Positions 20,572-29,680 of a stretch of DNA of 64,000 bases are shown piece by piece. The stretch lies in assembly GCA_012842685.1 (NCBI GenBank), contig DUSI01000004.1, positions 1-64,000 on the forward strand, in the 5' to 3' direction. Numbering within the stretch: the stretch's first letter is position 1; the number at the start of each line of letters is the position of its first letter. The position numbers and the translations under genes are program-made. Under the pieces are notes generated by a model. It had not been told where the DNA came from and made no database searches. It saw only the letters and a program-made list of their open reading frames with translations. This stretch comes from Candidatus Fermentithermobacillaceae bacterium. GTDB lineage: Bacteria; Bacillota; Sulfobacillia; Fermentithermobacillales; Fermentithermobacillaceae.

Positions 20572-21690
20572 CTAGAACAAGATCTTGTGTTTCTGCCACC
20601 CCACGTTGAGCACCATCCCGACCGCGAAAGAATTGGTAAGGAGCGCGGTGCCACCGTGGCTCAAGAAGGGGAGCGGGATCCCCGTGACGGGCATGATCCC
20701 CATGGTCATGCCTATGTTGACCGCAAGCTGGAAGACGAACATGGAGAGCACCCCGCCTGCGACGATGGTCCCAACCCGGTCGGTGGACGTGACGGCGGCG
20801 ATAAGGCAGCGGTAGCAGATCAAGAAATACAGGGCGAGGACGCCCAGGCCTCTCACGAAGCCCAGTTCTTCTCCGACGACGGAGAAAATGAAGTCGGTAT
20901 GTTGCTCGGGGATGAAGTCCAGCCGGTTCTGGGTACCCTGACCCAGCCCCTTACCCCAAACCGAACCGGATCCGATGGCGATCTTGGACTGGAGCACCTG
21001 GTATCCGGTGCCCAGCGGATCGGCGTTGGGGTTAAACAGGGTGAGGAGCCTCTTGAGCTGGTAGTCCTCTAGCGGCAAAGGCATTCCTGCGTAGAAGTGC
21101 AGGCACAGCACGATCGCTATCGCAAGAACCCCTGCAAGAGCGAGTTTGGCAATGGTTTTCCCAGAGGTGCCGCTGAAATACAGGGCGCCTGTGCACAAGG
21201 CTACAAGGACCATGGCGGTGCCCAGGTCGGGCTGACGCATGATAAGAAGCATAGGTACGACCGCCCACGCGTAGTAGGCGCCGAGGGCAAAGATGCCATT
21301 GGGCGGTTCTTCCATCCTACCGAGGATCTTGGCGCAGAAAAGTATCATGACGATCTTGGCGGTTTCCGACGGCTGAAGGTCGAAAAAGCCTAGAGAGAGC
21401 CACCTGGTGGAACCTCCTACTGTCCTCCCTACCAGGAGCACCAGAACCAGGAGAACCCCGTTGAGCCCGTAGAGCCACGGAGACATCTCCACGAGGTCCC
21501 GGTGATCGATGGCGGTACCCAAGAAGAGCACGACCAGCGACACGGCCACCAGGGCTGCTTGTTTCTTGGCGTAATAATGGTCGCCCGAGCCGTGGGTCGC
21601 GCTGTCTATGAGGGGGATAGAAAGAATATCCAAGAGGAGCACGGCGATGATAAGGTACCAGTCGATCCGCCGTACTATCCTTCTCTCAAT
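20572..21690 (-). CDS. rodA: Rod-shape SEDS glycosyltransferase RodA, probable ATT start
   Basis: About 372 residues with roughly ten membrane helices. RodA polymerises peptidoglycan glycan strands together with the class B PBP encoded upstream. SEDS features include TRWLSLGFFDLQPSETAKI, QPDLGTAMV, the loop QSKIAIGSGSVWGKGLGQGTQ, and FIFSVVGEELGF. The first ATG/GTG/TTG in frame is GTG at 21642, but that would cut transmembrane helix 1 in half. Conserved coding (RRIDWYLIIAVLLLD) continues upstream, with no ATG, GTG, TTG or CTG before the in-frame stop at 21733-21735. ATT at 21690 overlaps the minE stop (ATTGA) and is my best start. Confidence 0.88.
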   Translation of the reverse strand: MERRIVRRIDWYLIIAVLLLDILSIPLIDSATHGSGDHYYAKKQAALVAVSLVVLFLGTAIDHRDLVEMSPWLYGLNGVLLVLVLLVGRTVGGSTRWLSLGFFDLQPSETAKIVMILFCAKILGRMEEPPNGIFALGAYYAWAVVPMLLIMRQPDLGTAMVLVALCTGALYFSGTSGKTIAKLALAGVLAIAIVLCLHFYAGMPLPLEDYQLKRLLTLFNPNADPLGTGYQVLQSKIAIGSGSVWGKGLGQGTQNRLDFIPEQHTDFIFSVVGEELGFVRGLGVLALYFLICYRCLIAAVTSTDRVGTIVAGGVLSMFVFQLAVNIGMTMGIMPVTGIPLPFLSHGGTALLTNSFAVGMVLNVGWQKHKILF

Positions 21691-21970
21691 ACGAACGCTG
21701 GGTAACTCGATCGTTGGAGTTCGCGCCTCTCTTTATGGATATTACGGGGATATTGGCAACCAAAGCCCGCTTCCTGTCGGTTTCCTTCCAGGTAAACTCT
21801 ATGCCAGGCCTGTCTATCTCCACATACTTGGAGATAGCCATGATCACTTCGTCTTTTATCTCTTCCATGAGGCCTTGGCTGAGGGACAGGCGGTCCTGCA
21901 TGAGCACTACCCGGAGCCTGTCTTTGGCCACATCCTTTGTCTTTGTCTTTCCACGGAACCAGTTAAACAT
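21686..21970 (-). CDS. minE: Cell division topological specificity factor MinE
   Basis: 94 residues. MinE stimulates MinD ATPase and drives the pole-to-pole Min oscillation. It shows the short N-terminal amphipathic helix MFNWFRG, the MinD-binding region DRLRVVLMQDRLSLS, and a C-terminal dimerisation domain ending VANIPVISIKRG. It lies 15 bases after minD and its stop overlaps the probable rodA start. MinE in a Gram-positive-type genome is typical of several Clostridia and replaces DivIVA-based control. Confidence 0.92.
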   Translation of the reverse strand: MFNWFRGKTKTKDVAKDRLRVVLMQDRLSLSQGLMEEIKDEVIMAISKYVEIDRPGIEFTWKETDRKRALVANIPVISIKRGANSNDRVTQRSY

Positions 21971-21985
21971 CGGTCGCCTTCCCCC

Positions 21986-22780
21986 TCAGTTTCGCCGCAC
22001 AAGCCTACGCAGGCGACTCCAGATGGTCTCCTTTTCCGATATATCCATAAACGGGACTTCTTCTCCCTTGATGCGCCGGGCGATGTTCCGGTAGGCCTGC
22101 CCCGCTCGAGACGTGTCGGACATCACCGCGGGCTCGCCGCGGTTCGTGGACACCACTATGTAGTCGTCTTCGGGCACAACACCCAGGAGATCTATGGCGA
22201 GGATGTCTATGATGTCGGGGATGTCCATCATATCCCCTCTTGCTACCATCCTGGGTTTTATCCTGTTTATGATGAGCTCCGGCTTCTCGAAACCTGAAGC
22301 CTCCAGGAGCCCCGTGATACGGTCGGCGTCCCTTACGGCGGAAACCTCGGGCGTCGTGACTATGATCGCCCGGTCGGCTCCAGATATGGCATTCCGGAAT
22401 CCCTGCTCTATCCCCGCGGGACAGTCGACCAGGATGTAGTCGTGTTCTTCCTTGAGCGCCGTTATGAGGTCCCTCATCTGATCCGGGTTTACGGCGTTCT
22501 TGTCTTTGGTCTGGGCAGCGGGAAGGAGATAGAGCCCATCTACCCGCTTGTCCTTTATCAGGGCCTGCCTCAGGCGGCAATAACCTTCTACCACGTCCAC
22601 AAGATCGTACACGATCCGGTTTTCGAGACCCATTACCACGTCCAGGTTCCTCAGCCCGATATCGGCGTCGACCACCACGACCTTTGAGCCGCCCAGGGCA
22701 AGGGCAACCCCCAGATTCGCCGTCGTCGTAGTCTTGCCGACTCCGCCTTTGCCGGATGTAACCACTATCGCTTGACTCAA
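21986..22780 (-). CDS. minD: Septum site-determining ATPase MinD
   Basis: About 264 residues. Membrane-binding P-loop ATPase that recruits MinC. It has the deviant Walker A TSGKGGVGKT, switch regions VVVDADIGLRNLD and ILVDCPAGIEQGF, and a C-terminal amphipathic tail (SRLRRLVRRN) for membrane attachment. An upstream ATG at 22795 exists, but it precedes GGGAGGGAG. TTG at 22780 sits at the right distance from that ribosome site, overlaps the minC stop as TTGA and gives the usual N-terminus, so it is used. Confidence 0.95.
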   Translation of the reverse strand: MSQAIVVTSGKGGVGKTTTTANLGVALALGGSKVVVVDADIGLRNLDVVMGLENRIVYDLVDVVEGYCRLRQALIKDKRVDGLYLLPAAQTKDKNAVNPDQMRDLITALKEEHDYILVDCPAGIEQGFRNAISGADRAIIVTTPEVSAVRDADRITGLLEASGFEKPELIINRIKPRMVARGDMMDIPDIIDILAIDLLGVVPEDDYIVVSTNRGEPAVMSDTSRAGQAYRNIARRIKGEEVPFMDISEKETIWSRLRRLVRRN

Positions 22781-23514
22781 CGGTCTCCCTCCCATCGGAC
22801 TCCCTCGAGAGGCTCAACGACGATCATCCCGTCTCTCAGCCTCGCAACTTCGGGCTCACTACCGGCGCTCCGCTCTCCTTCGGGGGGACGTCCGATAACG
22901 TCTCCTATCCTGAGCTGAGTGGGCTCGAGCTTTAGAGCCACTACAGAAGCGTTCGTATCTCCGTCCGCACCCGCGTGGGCCAGCCCCCTCAAGGCTCCCA
23001 TGACCACGATGTCACCTGAGGCCCTCACTTCGGCGCCCGGGTTCACGTCGCCGACTATGACCACGGACCCGCCGTAGGCGATACGCTGGCCTGACCTCAC
23101 GGTCCCTTTATATAGAAGCGTGTCTGGCAGCCGTCCGGAAACGCTCGCATACCGGGGCCTTTCAGCCACGCGACTCTCCGATACCTCCCGGGGCTTGTCC
23201 TGTGCCGCGGTCCTCACTGTCCTGCGCTGCGTCTCAGGTTCCCTTCTCTCGGCTCTTTCCCTGTGTTTCACTTTCTTGAGTTTGAGCCCGTAAGGATAGG
23301 CCAGTATGTTTTGGATCTCCAGTATCTCATCCAGAGAAAAGCCCTCTTCACCGGTCTCCAGGATCACATCGGGAGCACCCTTGAAGAAGAACTCGGATTT
23401 CTTGAGATGTTCCCTGAGCTTCTCTTTGAGGACCTCAAAGTCTTGTTTCGCGTTGAGTATCAGATATAGCCCTTCTTTGGTCCCCTTAAAGACCACGTCT
23501 TGTGTAGTCTCCAA
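22777..23514 (-). CDS. minC: Septum site-determining protein MinC
   Basis: About 245 residues. Inhibits FtsZ ring assembly away from midcell. The N-terminal FtsZ-binding domain (VVFKGTKEGLYLILN) is followed by a basic linker. The C-terminal beta-helix domain (LLYKGTVRSGQRIAYGGSVVIVGDVNPGAEV) dimerises and binds MinD. The start TTG at 23514 is eight bases after GGAGG. The frame is open further upstream into mrdA but has no matching family sequence there. Confidence 0.92.
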   Translation of the reverse strand: METTQDVVFKGTKEGLYLILNAKQDFEVLKEKLREHLKKSEFFFKGAPDVILETGEEGFSLDEILEIQNILAYPYGLKLKKVKHRERAERREPETQRRTVRTAAQDKPREVSESRVAERPRYASVSGRLPDTLLYKGTVRSGQRIAYGGSVVIVGDVNPGAEVRASGDIVVMGALRGLAHAGADGDTNASVVALKLEPTQLRIGDVIGRPPEGERSAGSEPEVARLRDGMIVVEPLEGVRWEGDR

Positions 23515-23545
23515 ACTCCGCACCTCCGCGCAGGTCCGGGGCGGA

Positions 23546-25423
23546 TCACTCATCTGCCTCGCTCGAGGCGTTGAGCCTGTCCGCAAAATACGCGTCGAAA
23601 ATTGCCCTGGCTACGGGCGCGGCGACTTCCGACCCGCTTCCCCCCTGGTCGATAACAACCGCCAAGGCGATCTCAGGGTTGTCGAACGGTCCGAACCCCA
23701 CAAACCACGCGTGATTCTCTCCCAGTGGATTCTCTGCGGTACCTGTTTTCCCTGCTACCTTAACGGGAAGATCGCGAAATGCCCAGTAAGCCGTTCCCAG
23801 GGGATCGCCGGTGACCATCGCCATCCCCTTCTTAACTTCGTCGAATATCCACTGTTCCGCTTCGAGGACCCCCGCGACTTCCGGTTCAAACGTCTGCACC
23901 ACTTCTCCGTCTTGAGTGAGTATCTCTTTCACCAGGAACGGCCTCATCCTCACACCGTCGTTGGCTATGGCCTGGGTGAGGGAAGCCATCTGGATCGGGG
24001 TATCCAGGTGGAAAACCTGGCCCATGGCCCCCATCATGTGTTCCGCATAGAGAACCTCGGGTTCTCTGACCCGGCCTTCGGCGTAGGCCTTGGCTTTCCA
24101 CGCCGAATCGGGCACGGTCCCGTAGTTCTCACCGTAGAGGTCGATGCCGGTTTTCGCCCCCAAACCCAGCGCCCTCGCGTACTCCGCGTAGGTGTCCATA
24201 CCGAGCCTCCGGCCCATCTCGTAGAAGTACACATTGCACGAGTCCCTGATGGCTTCCGCCAGGTTGACTGAACCGTGCCCCCACCGCCGGTGACAGACGA
24301 GGCTCGGGACGCTCGGGTGGTACCCCGGATCGAAAATCTCTTCTTCGGGCGTGGTCTTGCCTTCGCACAGAGCCGCGATGGCTGTAACGAGCTTGAACGT
24401 GGATCCCGGCGGGTATAGGCCCGTCGTGGCGAGGTCGCTGAACCTCCACTGGCCACTCGAGAGGAATTCGTTGAGCTCCGCCTGGCTTATGCCGGACACC
24501 AGCTTATTGGGGTCGAATCCCGGCGCCGAGACTATCGCCAACACGCCGCCGGTCTTGACGTCCAACACTACTGCCGCCCCTCCTTTGGCCGAGGGGTGTT
24601 GCTCCAGGGCATCCCGCACGGCCTCCTCGGCGGCCCGCTGGATGTCCAAGTCTATGTTCAGCCTGAGGTCATGACCGGGCTCGGGCTCTATACCCGGTCC
24701 CCGGTTGCCTGTCGGTCTCATCAGGTAGTCGACCTCAACCTGATACCCGCCGTCCTTGCCTCTCAGGACAGACTCGTAGTAGGACTCCACCCCTTGCTTG
24801 CCTATGATGTCGCCTATCCTGTACCCCTGGTCTCTAAGCTGTGAAAGCTCTCGCTCTGAGATCTCTCCCACGTATCCCAAGATGGGCGACATGAGGCTTC
24901 CTTCCGGGTAGTAGCGAATGGGCTCCGGCTCGATGAACACTCCCCGCAAAAGGGGAGCGTTTTCGACAATGGCTGTGTATGCTTCGGGAGATATGTCTTT
25001 GGCGATGGGGATGGGCTCGAAGTACCTGCCCTGGTACTGGAGAACCCTCTTCTCTATGTCGGCCATGTCCATTCCCAGTATTTCCGCCAGGTGAGGGAGG
25101 GTCTTTTCCGCGTCTTCCCTATTGGTGTACCAGTAGTACACGGAAAAGGAAGGGCGCGACGTAACGAGAGGGTTATCATCCCGGTCGAGTATGTCCCCCC
25201 GGGGAGCCGGGATGCTTATGATCCTCGTCCGATTCTGGTGGGACATGGCGGTGTAGACTTCGCCCTTAATGATCTGCAGGTAGAACATCCTCGACGCTAG
25301 GAGAAGGAAGACCAGGATGAGCCCGATGGTCACCGCTTCCTTCCTGCTCTTGAGCAAGTCCGGGGCCAGGCTCTCGCTGGTCTCCGGTGTCACGTGAGAG
25401 TCTCTCTTCATAGGGCGGCTCAT
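23546..25423 (-). CDS. mrdA: Penicillin-binding protein 2 (transpeptidase)
   Basis: 625 residues. Class B PBP of the elongasome; cross-links peptidoglycan together with RodA. A single N-terminal membrane helix (AVTIGLILVFLLLASRMFYL) precedes the pedestal region. The transpeptidase motifs are SxxK in PPGSTFKLV, SxN in RDSCNVYF and KTG in VAGKTGTAENP. The acidic C-terminal tail (NASSEADE) is short. It overlaps the mreD stop by four bases (ATGA). The operon order mreBCD-mrdA-minCDE-rodA puts rodA four genes away from its partner. Confidence 0.95.
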   Translation of the reverse strand: MSRPMKRDSHVTPETSESLAPDLLKSRKEAVTIGLILVFLLLASRMFYLQIIKGEVYTAMSHQNRTRIISIPAPRGDILDRDDNPLVTSRPSFSVYYWYTNREDAEKTLPHLAEILGMDMADIEKRVLQYQGRYFEPIPIAKDISPEAYTAIVENAPLLRGVFIEPEPIRYYPEGSLMSPILGYVGEISERELSQLRDQGYRIGDIIGKQGVESYYESVLRGKDGGYQVEVDYLMRPTGNRGPGIEPEPGHDLRLNIDLDIQRAAEEAVRDALEQHPSAKGGAAVVLDVKTGGVLAIVSAPGFDPNKLVSGISQAELNEFLSSGQWRFSDLATTGLYPPGSTFKLVTAIAALCEGKTTPEEEIFDPGYHPSVPSLVCHRRWGHGSVNLAEAIRDSCNVYFYEMGRRLGMDTYAEYARALGLGAKTGIDLYGENYGTVPDSAWKAKAYAEGRVREPEVLYAEHMMGAMGQVFHLDTPIQMASLTQAIANDGVRMRPFLVKEILTQDGEVVQTFEPEVAGVLEAEQWIFDEVKKGMAMVTGDPLGTAYWAFRDLPVKVAGKTGTAENPLGENHAWFVGFGPFDNPEIALAVVIDQGGSGSEVAAPVARAIFDAYFADRLNASSEADE

Positions 25424-25953
25424 AAGACGGCCTCCCTACCCTTCCCGCTCAAGGGTGGAAGCACAGAACCTGCCCAAGCGGCCAGGCGCATCAGCGCGAA
25501 GTGCATAGGCCCGACAAGGAAGGCAGCCCAAAGGGCCGACGGCATCCATATTGATCTCACGAAGTACAAAGGCACGATCCTTATGCCCTTGGCCGCCAAG
25601 ATCCCCCACGTGGCGTAGTCGGCCACGGTAGATCCCGCCAAGGCCGCGAGCATTTTGGAAGAAAGGCTTTCCGGACTCAGTATCGACTTAAGGCTTCCCG
25701 CGAGTAGTGCAGCGATCGCCAGAGGTATGGCCCGGGAGCCGAGGCATCTGGCGACCACCAGGTCTTCAACAAGCCCCAAGGCGAATCCGGCGGGGGTGGC
25801 GTGCCACGGATCGCAGAGCCACCCCACGCATACGGCAAGGACCAGAAGCAGGTCCGGCCCCCCGGTCGCGGGAGCCGCGACGGACTCAACTACCTTTGCA
25901 AGGGGCGCGAGGATAAGAGATACGACTATTACCGGCCCATCCCGGAGGCTCAT
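25420..25953 (-). CDS. mreD: Rod shape-determining protein MreD
   Basis: 177 residues, strongly hydrophobic, with about five membrane helices (VIVVSLILAPLAKVV, LLLVLAVCVGWL, TPAGFALGLVEDLVVARCLG). MreD is an integral membrane part of the elongasome that balances MreC. Assignment rests on hydrophobicity, the G-L-V-E-D motif region and the position between mreC and mrdA, both overlapping by four bases. Sequence conservation in this family is weak. Confidence 0.88.
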   Translation of the reverse strand: MSLRDGPVIVVSLILAPLAKVVESVAAPATGGPDLLLVLAVCVGWLCDPWHATPAGFALGLVEDLVVARCLGSRAIPLAIAALLAGSLKSILSPESLSSKMLAALAGSTVADYATWGILAAKGIRIVPLYFVRSIWMPSALWAAFLVGPMHFALMRLAAWAGSVLPPLSGKGREAVL

Positions 25954-26762
25954 CGACCTATCACCATGACCTCTTCCAGGTGCTCAAAATCCACCGACGG
26001 TTTGACGATGGCTTCCTTCACGAGTCCCGGCTGGGGGACCCTCACGGCGACCACTTCGCCGATAAGGAGACCTTCCGGAAACTTGCTGCTTATCCCCGAT
26101 GTGACTATGAGGTCTCCAACTTTCACGTCGGCGTCCTTGGAGAAAAACCTGGCGGTAAGAGCGCGCGGGTCTCCTCCGCCAAGCACCACCCCCAGGTCCC
26201 TCGACCTCTGGACCACGGCCCCCACGCCGCTCTCAGGGTCCGTGAGGAGCAGGACGGTGGAGACGTCTTTCCCCACCGAAAGGACGCGGCCCACCAGGCC
26301 GGCCTGGCAGACCACCGCCGCGTCGGGCTCGACACCCTGCTCGCTCCCCGCGGCAATTGAGACAGAGGAGAACCACTTGCTGGGGTCCCGGCCGTATACC
26401 TCCGTTACCAAATACTTCCCTGGGGACGTCTCTTGGAAATCCAGAAGGTCCCTGAGGCGCTCGTTCTCGGCCTGGAGCTCTTGCAGCCTCGACTCGAGCG
26501 CCTTCAGGGCTCCCAACGCGGTCTCAAGTTCCCGGTTCTTGCGGATGAGCTCTTCCTTGTCGGCGAAAGCAGTCTTCAGGGACTGAAACCATCCTCCTAC
26601 CGAGGAGTAGACCGAAGATACGGGGCGAGCCATCCGCTGAAACAAAGAGCCCCAGAACGAAGGGCCGTCCTGAGGCTTCCCTGTCACGTTCATGAGGACC
26701 ACTGAGGCAGCCACCAAGACAGCCAAGATCGCTATCTTCTTGAACTGGAAGCGCCGCCTCAC
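25950..26762 (-). CDS. mreC: Rod shape-determining protein MreC
   Basis: 270 residues. Bitopic protein linking cytoplasmic MreB to the periplasmic-side synthases. It has a basic N-terminus, one membrane helix (IAILAVLVAASVVLMNV), a coiled coil (about residues 65-105) and a beta-rich domain with GLVGRVLSVGKDVSTVLLLTDP and a GISSKFPEGLLIGEV strand pair typical of MreC. It lies 16 bases after mreB and overlaps mreD by four bases. Confidence 0.93.
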   Translation of the reverse strand: MRRRFQFKKIAILAVLVAASVVLMNVTGKPQDGPSFWGSLFQRMARPVSSVYSSVGGWFQSLKTAFADKEELIRKNRELETALGALKALESRLQELQAENERLRDLLDFQETSPGKYLVTEVYGRDPSKWFSSVSIAAGSEQGVEPDAAVVCQAGLVGRVLSVGKDVSTVLLLTDPESGVGAVVQRSRDLGVVLGGGDPRALTARFFSKDADVKVGDLIVTSGISSKFPEGLLIGEVVAVRVPQPGLVKEAIVKPSVDFEHLEEVMVIGR

Positions 26763-26778
26763 CGTATTCCCCTCTTAT

Positions 26779-27810
26779 TCACTTGGATCTTCTCGATGAC
26801 GCCAGGACTTTCCTGAGCTTGTCGGGGTCCTCCAGCATGATCCCGGTCCCGCGGGCCACCGTCGAAAGGGGATCATCCACGATGTGCACGGGCATTCCGG
26901 TCTCCTGGCTCACCAGCCTGTCCAGGCCTTTGAGGAGAGAGCCTCCGCCCGTCATGACTATCCCCCGGTCCATGATATCGGCGGCCAGCTCGGGAGGCGT
27001 GCGCTCCAGCGTCTCCTTTATGGCCTCGATGATCGCCCCAACAGGTTCTGCAAGGGCCTTCCTTATCTCCCTGGAATCGACCGTGATGGTCCTGGGGAGG
27101 CCGGTAACCAGATCGCGACCCTTTATCTCCATGGTCTGCTCTTCGTCGAGCTCGTAGGCCGAGCCTATGGTCATCTTAACCTCTTCGGCCGTACGCTCGC
27201 CGATAAGCAGGTTGTACGCGCGTTTCACGTAGTTCACGATGGCTTCGTCCATCTCATCGCCGGCCACGCGTATGGACCTGGAGGCAACGATACCTTCCAG
27301 AGATATGACGGCAACCTCGCACGTCCCGCCGCCTATGTCCACTATCATGTTGCCGGTGGGCTCGTTTACGGGCAATCCGGCTCCGATGGCCGAAGCCATG
27401 GGTTCCCACACCGTCTCGGCATCTCGCGCCCCGGCAGATACGGCCGCGTCGATAACTGCGCGCCTTTCAACTTCGGTGCATCCCGAAGGTACGGCGACGA
27501 GGACGAAGGGCTTTAGGATGCGGCGCCTGTAGGCTTTGCGGATAAAATAGCGCATCATCGCCTGGGTGATGTCGAAATCCGCGATGACCCCGTCTTTCAT
27601 GGGCCTCACCGCGATGATGTTCCCGGGAGTGCGGCCGATCATCTGCTTGGCCTCCGTCCCGACGGCCAAGACCTCCTTGGTATCGGCGTTTATGGCCACG
27701 ACCGAGGGCTCCATGAGGACTATTCCCTTACCTCTTACGTGTACCAGAGTATTTGCCGTACCCAGGTCGATGCCTATGTCTTTGCTTAGGTAGTTGAACA
27801 GCCACTGCAC
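26779..27810 (-). CDS. mreB: Actin-like cell shape protein MreB
   Basis: About 343 residues. Forms membrane-bound filaments that guide lateral wall synthesis. Actin-fold motifs are [13 protein letters not shown] (phosphate 1), [16 protein letters not shown] (phosphate 2) and [13 protein letters not shown] (adenosine). GTG at 27810, ten bases after GGGAG, is preferred to the upstream codon at 27837 because it yields the normal family N-terminus. It heads the mreBCD part of the operon, 31 bases after radC. Confidence 0.96.
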   Translation of the reverse strand: MQWLFNYLSKDIGIDLGTANTLVHVRGKGIVLMEPSVVAINADTKEVLAVGTEAKQMIGRTPGNIIAVRPMKDGVIADFDITQAMMRYFIRKAYRRRILKPFVLVAVPSGCTEVERRAVIDAAVSAGARDAETVWEPMASAIGAGLPVNEPTGNMIVDIGGGTCEVAVISLEGIVASRSIRVAGDEMDEAIVNYVKRAYNLLIGERTAEEVKMTIGSAYELDEEQTMEIKGRDLVTGLPRTITVDSREIRKALAEPVGAIIEAIKETLERTPPELAADIMDRGIVMTGGGSLLKGLDRLVSQETGMPVHIVDDPLSTVARGTGIMLEDPDKLRKVLASSRRSK

Positions 27811-27840
27811 CGTATCCACTCTCCCTTTCAGTCTCAAGTC

Positions 27841-28545
27841 CTAGAGGAACCAGCCGGGGCTTATCTCTCTAAGGCTCACGAACGACGACCTGGACACGAT
27901 CACATGGTCAAAGACCGATATGCCCAGGATCTTCCCCGCCTCGACCAGCTTCTTCGTTATCTCGATATCATCGTCGCTCGGCGAAGGATCGCCGCTCGGG
28001 TGGTTATGTACCAGCACCATTGAAGCTGCGTTCCTGCGTATAGCGTTCTTGAATATCTCCCTCGGATGGACCAGGGAAGCGTCCAAACTGCCCACCGATT
28101 CTACTTCTTTGCTGAGCACCTGATTCCTCGTGTTCAGGAGGATCACGGCGAAACACTCCCGGTCGTACTCGGTGAGCTCGGTCTTTACGTACTCATAGAC
28201 ATCCCTTCCGCACCTAACCGTGAAAGGTCTACCTCCGGGTTTGACCCCACGGTAAAGCCTCCTTCCGAGCTCCACCCCCGCCTTGATTCGGGCGACCTTG
28301 GCCGGCCCCACACCGGCTATCTCCTTTAGTTCCTCGAGGGAAAGTCCGCTCAGGAAGCCCAGACTCGTACCGTACTTTTCTTCGGACAGGGCGAGCATCC
28401 TCCGGGATATGTCCATGGCCGTCTCCCTGGGATTACCCGTCCCGAGGAGTATTGCGATGAGTTCCGCATCGGAAAGGGCCTCGGCGCCAACCCGGAAGAG
28501 ACGCTCCCTCGGCTTGTCCTCCGAAGGCCAGTCTTTAATTGTCAA
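27841..28545 (-). CDS. radC: RadC-family JAMM-domain protein
   Basis: 234 residues. The N-terminal helix-hairpin-helix part (LSLEELKEIAGVGPAKVARI) is followed by a JAB/MPN metalloprotease-fold domain. That domain carries the zinc motif HNHPSGDPSPSDDD preceded by an acidic Glu in a VGSLDASLVHPREIF context. Its true function is unclear; the old link to DNA repair is not supported by all studies. The start codon is TTG without a strong ribosome site. It sits between maf and mreB, a common order in Bacillota. Confidence 0.9.
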   Translation of the reverse strand: MTIKDWPSEDKPRERLFRVGAEALSDAELIAILLGTGNPRETAMDISRRMLALSEEKYGTSLGFLSGLSLEELKEIAGVGPAKVARIKAGVELGRRLYRGVKPGGRPFTVRCGRDVYEYVKTELTEYDRECFAVILLNTRNQVLSKEVESVGSLDASLVHPREIFKNAIRRNAASMVLVHNHPSGDPSPSDDDIEITKKLVEAGKILGISVFDHVIVSRSSFVSLREISPGWFL

Positions 28546-28614
28546 TCGTCTGTGGGATATATGGGACTCCTCCCCTCAGGCCACCCTTCGCAAGCCCCAT
28601 ATTCCCAAAAACCT

Positions 28615-29211
28615 CTAAACGGTCAGAAGCTCCTCCAGCCTCACTCCCGCAAGCCTGAGGAGCCTGTATACCTTGGGCAAGGGGAGACCAATCACGCTGG
28701 AGAAGTCGCCGTTTACCCTCTCCACAAACATCCCGCCAATGCCCTGGAGCGCGTAGCTCCCCGCCTTATCCATGGGCTCGCCGGTAGAGACGTACCAGGC
28801 GATCTCCTCCTCGGTGAGCGGGCACATGGTCACCTCGGTCTTGTCGAAATCGTCCAGTACTCTCTTTCGCCCCGGATCCCAGAGGGCGACGCCCGTATAC
28901 ACCACGTGAGTCCTTCCGGCGATCTTCTGGAGCATCCTCCGGGCATCTTCAGGGCTTTCAGGCTTCCCCAAGACTTCCCCGTCTATATACACGATGGTGT
29001 CTGCCCCTAGGACGAGCTCGTCCGGCATAATCTCCGCCACTTTGCCTATCTTCCTGCGAGCGAGAAGCCTCACCAGCTGGTGAGGTTCAAGCCCTTCCTC
29101 CTTGACCGCCTCGGCAGCGTGGGAAGGAACGACCACGGGTCTTATCCCCACTGCCTCCAGGAGGGCTTTTCTCCTCGGCGACTCAGAAGCCAGGACCAGC
29201 CTCAATGCCAT
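28615..29211 (-). CDS. maf: Maf family nucleoside triphosphate pyrophosphatase
   Basis: 198 residues. Hydrolyses non-canonical or pyrimidine nucleoside triphosphates (dTTP/UTP type) to monophosphates; overexpression in Bacillus blocks septation. Family motifs are LASESPRRKALLEA at the N-terminus, VLGADTIVYIDGEVLGKPESPEDARRM in two successive parts, and AGSYALQGIGG with FSSVIGLPL near the C-terminus. It follows the DUF4321 gene with no gap. Confidence 0.95.
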   Translation of the reverse strand: MALRLVLASESPRRKALLEAVGIRPVVVPSHAAEAVKEEGLEPHQLVRLLARRKIGKVAEIMPDELVLGADTIVYIDGEVLGKPESPEDARRMLQKIAGRTHVVYTGVALWDPGRKRVLDDFDKTEVTMCPLTEEEIAWYVSTGEPMDKAGSYALQGIGGMFVERVNGDFSSVIGLPLPKVYRLLRLAGVRLEELLTV

Positions 29212-29457
29212 TCACCGCCCAAGGAGGAGGACGATCAGGAGAGCGACGAGACCCCCGGCCAGGTTAAGGCGCAACGTGAACCCGAAAGTGAAGGTTAGCG
29301 CATTGAGATCCAGCGTAAACGGCGGATCTATGCCTATGCTGATCCCTCTCGTGAGGACCGGGACGGATCCAGACAGGATTCCCTCCAGTATGGTTCCCAC
29401 GATCGCGCCGATAACCAGCGCGAAGATAATGATCCAGGTAAGTCTCCCTCTCCTCAT
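29212..29457 (-). CDS. DUF4321-type small membrane protein
   Basis: About 81 residues with two hydrophobic segments (LTWIIIFALVIGAIVGTIL and LAGGLVALLIVLLLG) separated by a polar beta-like stretch. It resembles the small proteins called DUF4321 found just upstream of maf in Clostridia; the function is unknown. ATG at 29457 is eight bases after GGGAGG and is preferred to the longer frame from 29520. A TGGTATAAT extended -10 sequence (29474-29482 on the minus strand) lies so close that a transcript from it would have almost no leader. Confidence 0.7.
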   Translation of the reverse strand: MRRGRLTWIIIFALVIGAIVGTILEGILSGSVPVLTRGISIGIDPPFTLDLNALTFTFGFTLRLNLAGGLVALLIVLLLGR

Positions 29458-29614
29458 ACCCGAGTCCTCCCAGATTATACCAATATCATTACCCCGCCGC
29501 CACCCGCTCATTCGCGCCAAACTTCGTGTCTTACTGGCAAGATTCTATGTTAAGCGGGATGTGACCACAAGATCCGAGACGGCGGAAAACACGATGCTGT
29601 TCCGCAAGGAGAAG

Positions 29615-29646
29615 GCGCCGCCCCTCGCTGACTGGAAGGGCGGCGC
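29615..29646 (-). terminator. Putative terminator of the rnf operon
   Basis: Nine-base perfect arms GCGCCGCCC and GGGCGGCGC lie around a 14-base loop, 35 bases after the rnfB stop. On the minus strand the following bases are CTTCTCCTT, a weak T tract. Confidence 0.55.
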
Positions 29647-29680
29647 TCTGTGCGTTCAAGAAGCACGTCTTTCCGGCTCG

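Noticed and set aside
20572-21642. GTG at 21642 as the rodA start
   Set aside because: It would remove half of the first membrane helix, while conserved coding sequence clearly continues upstream to at least 21672.
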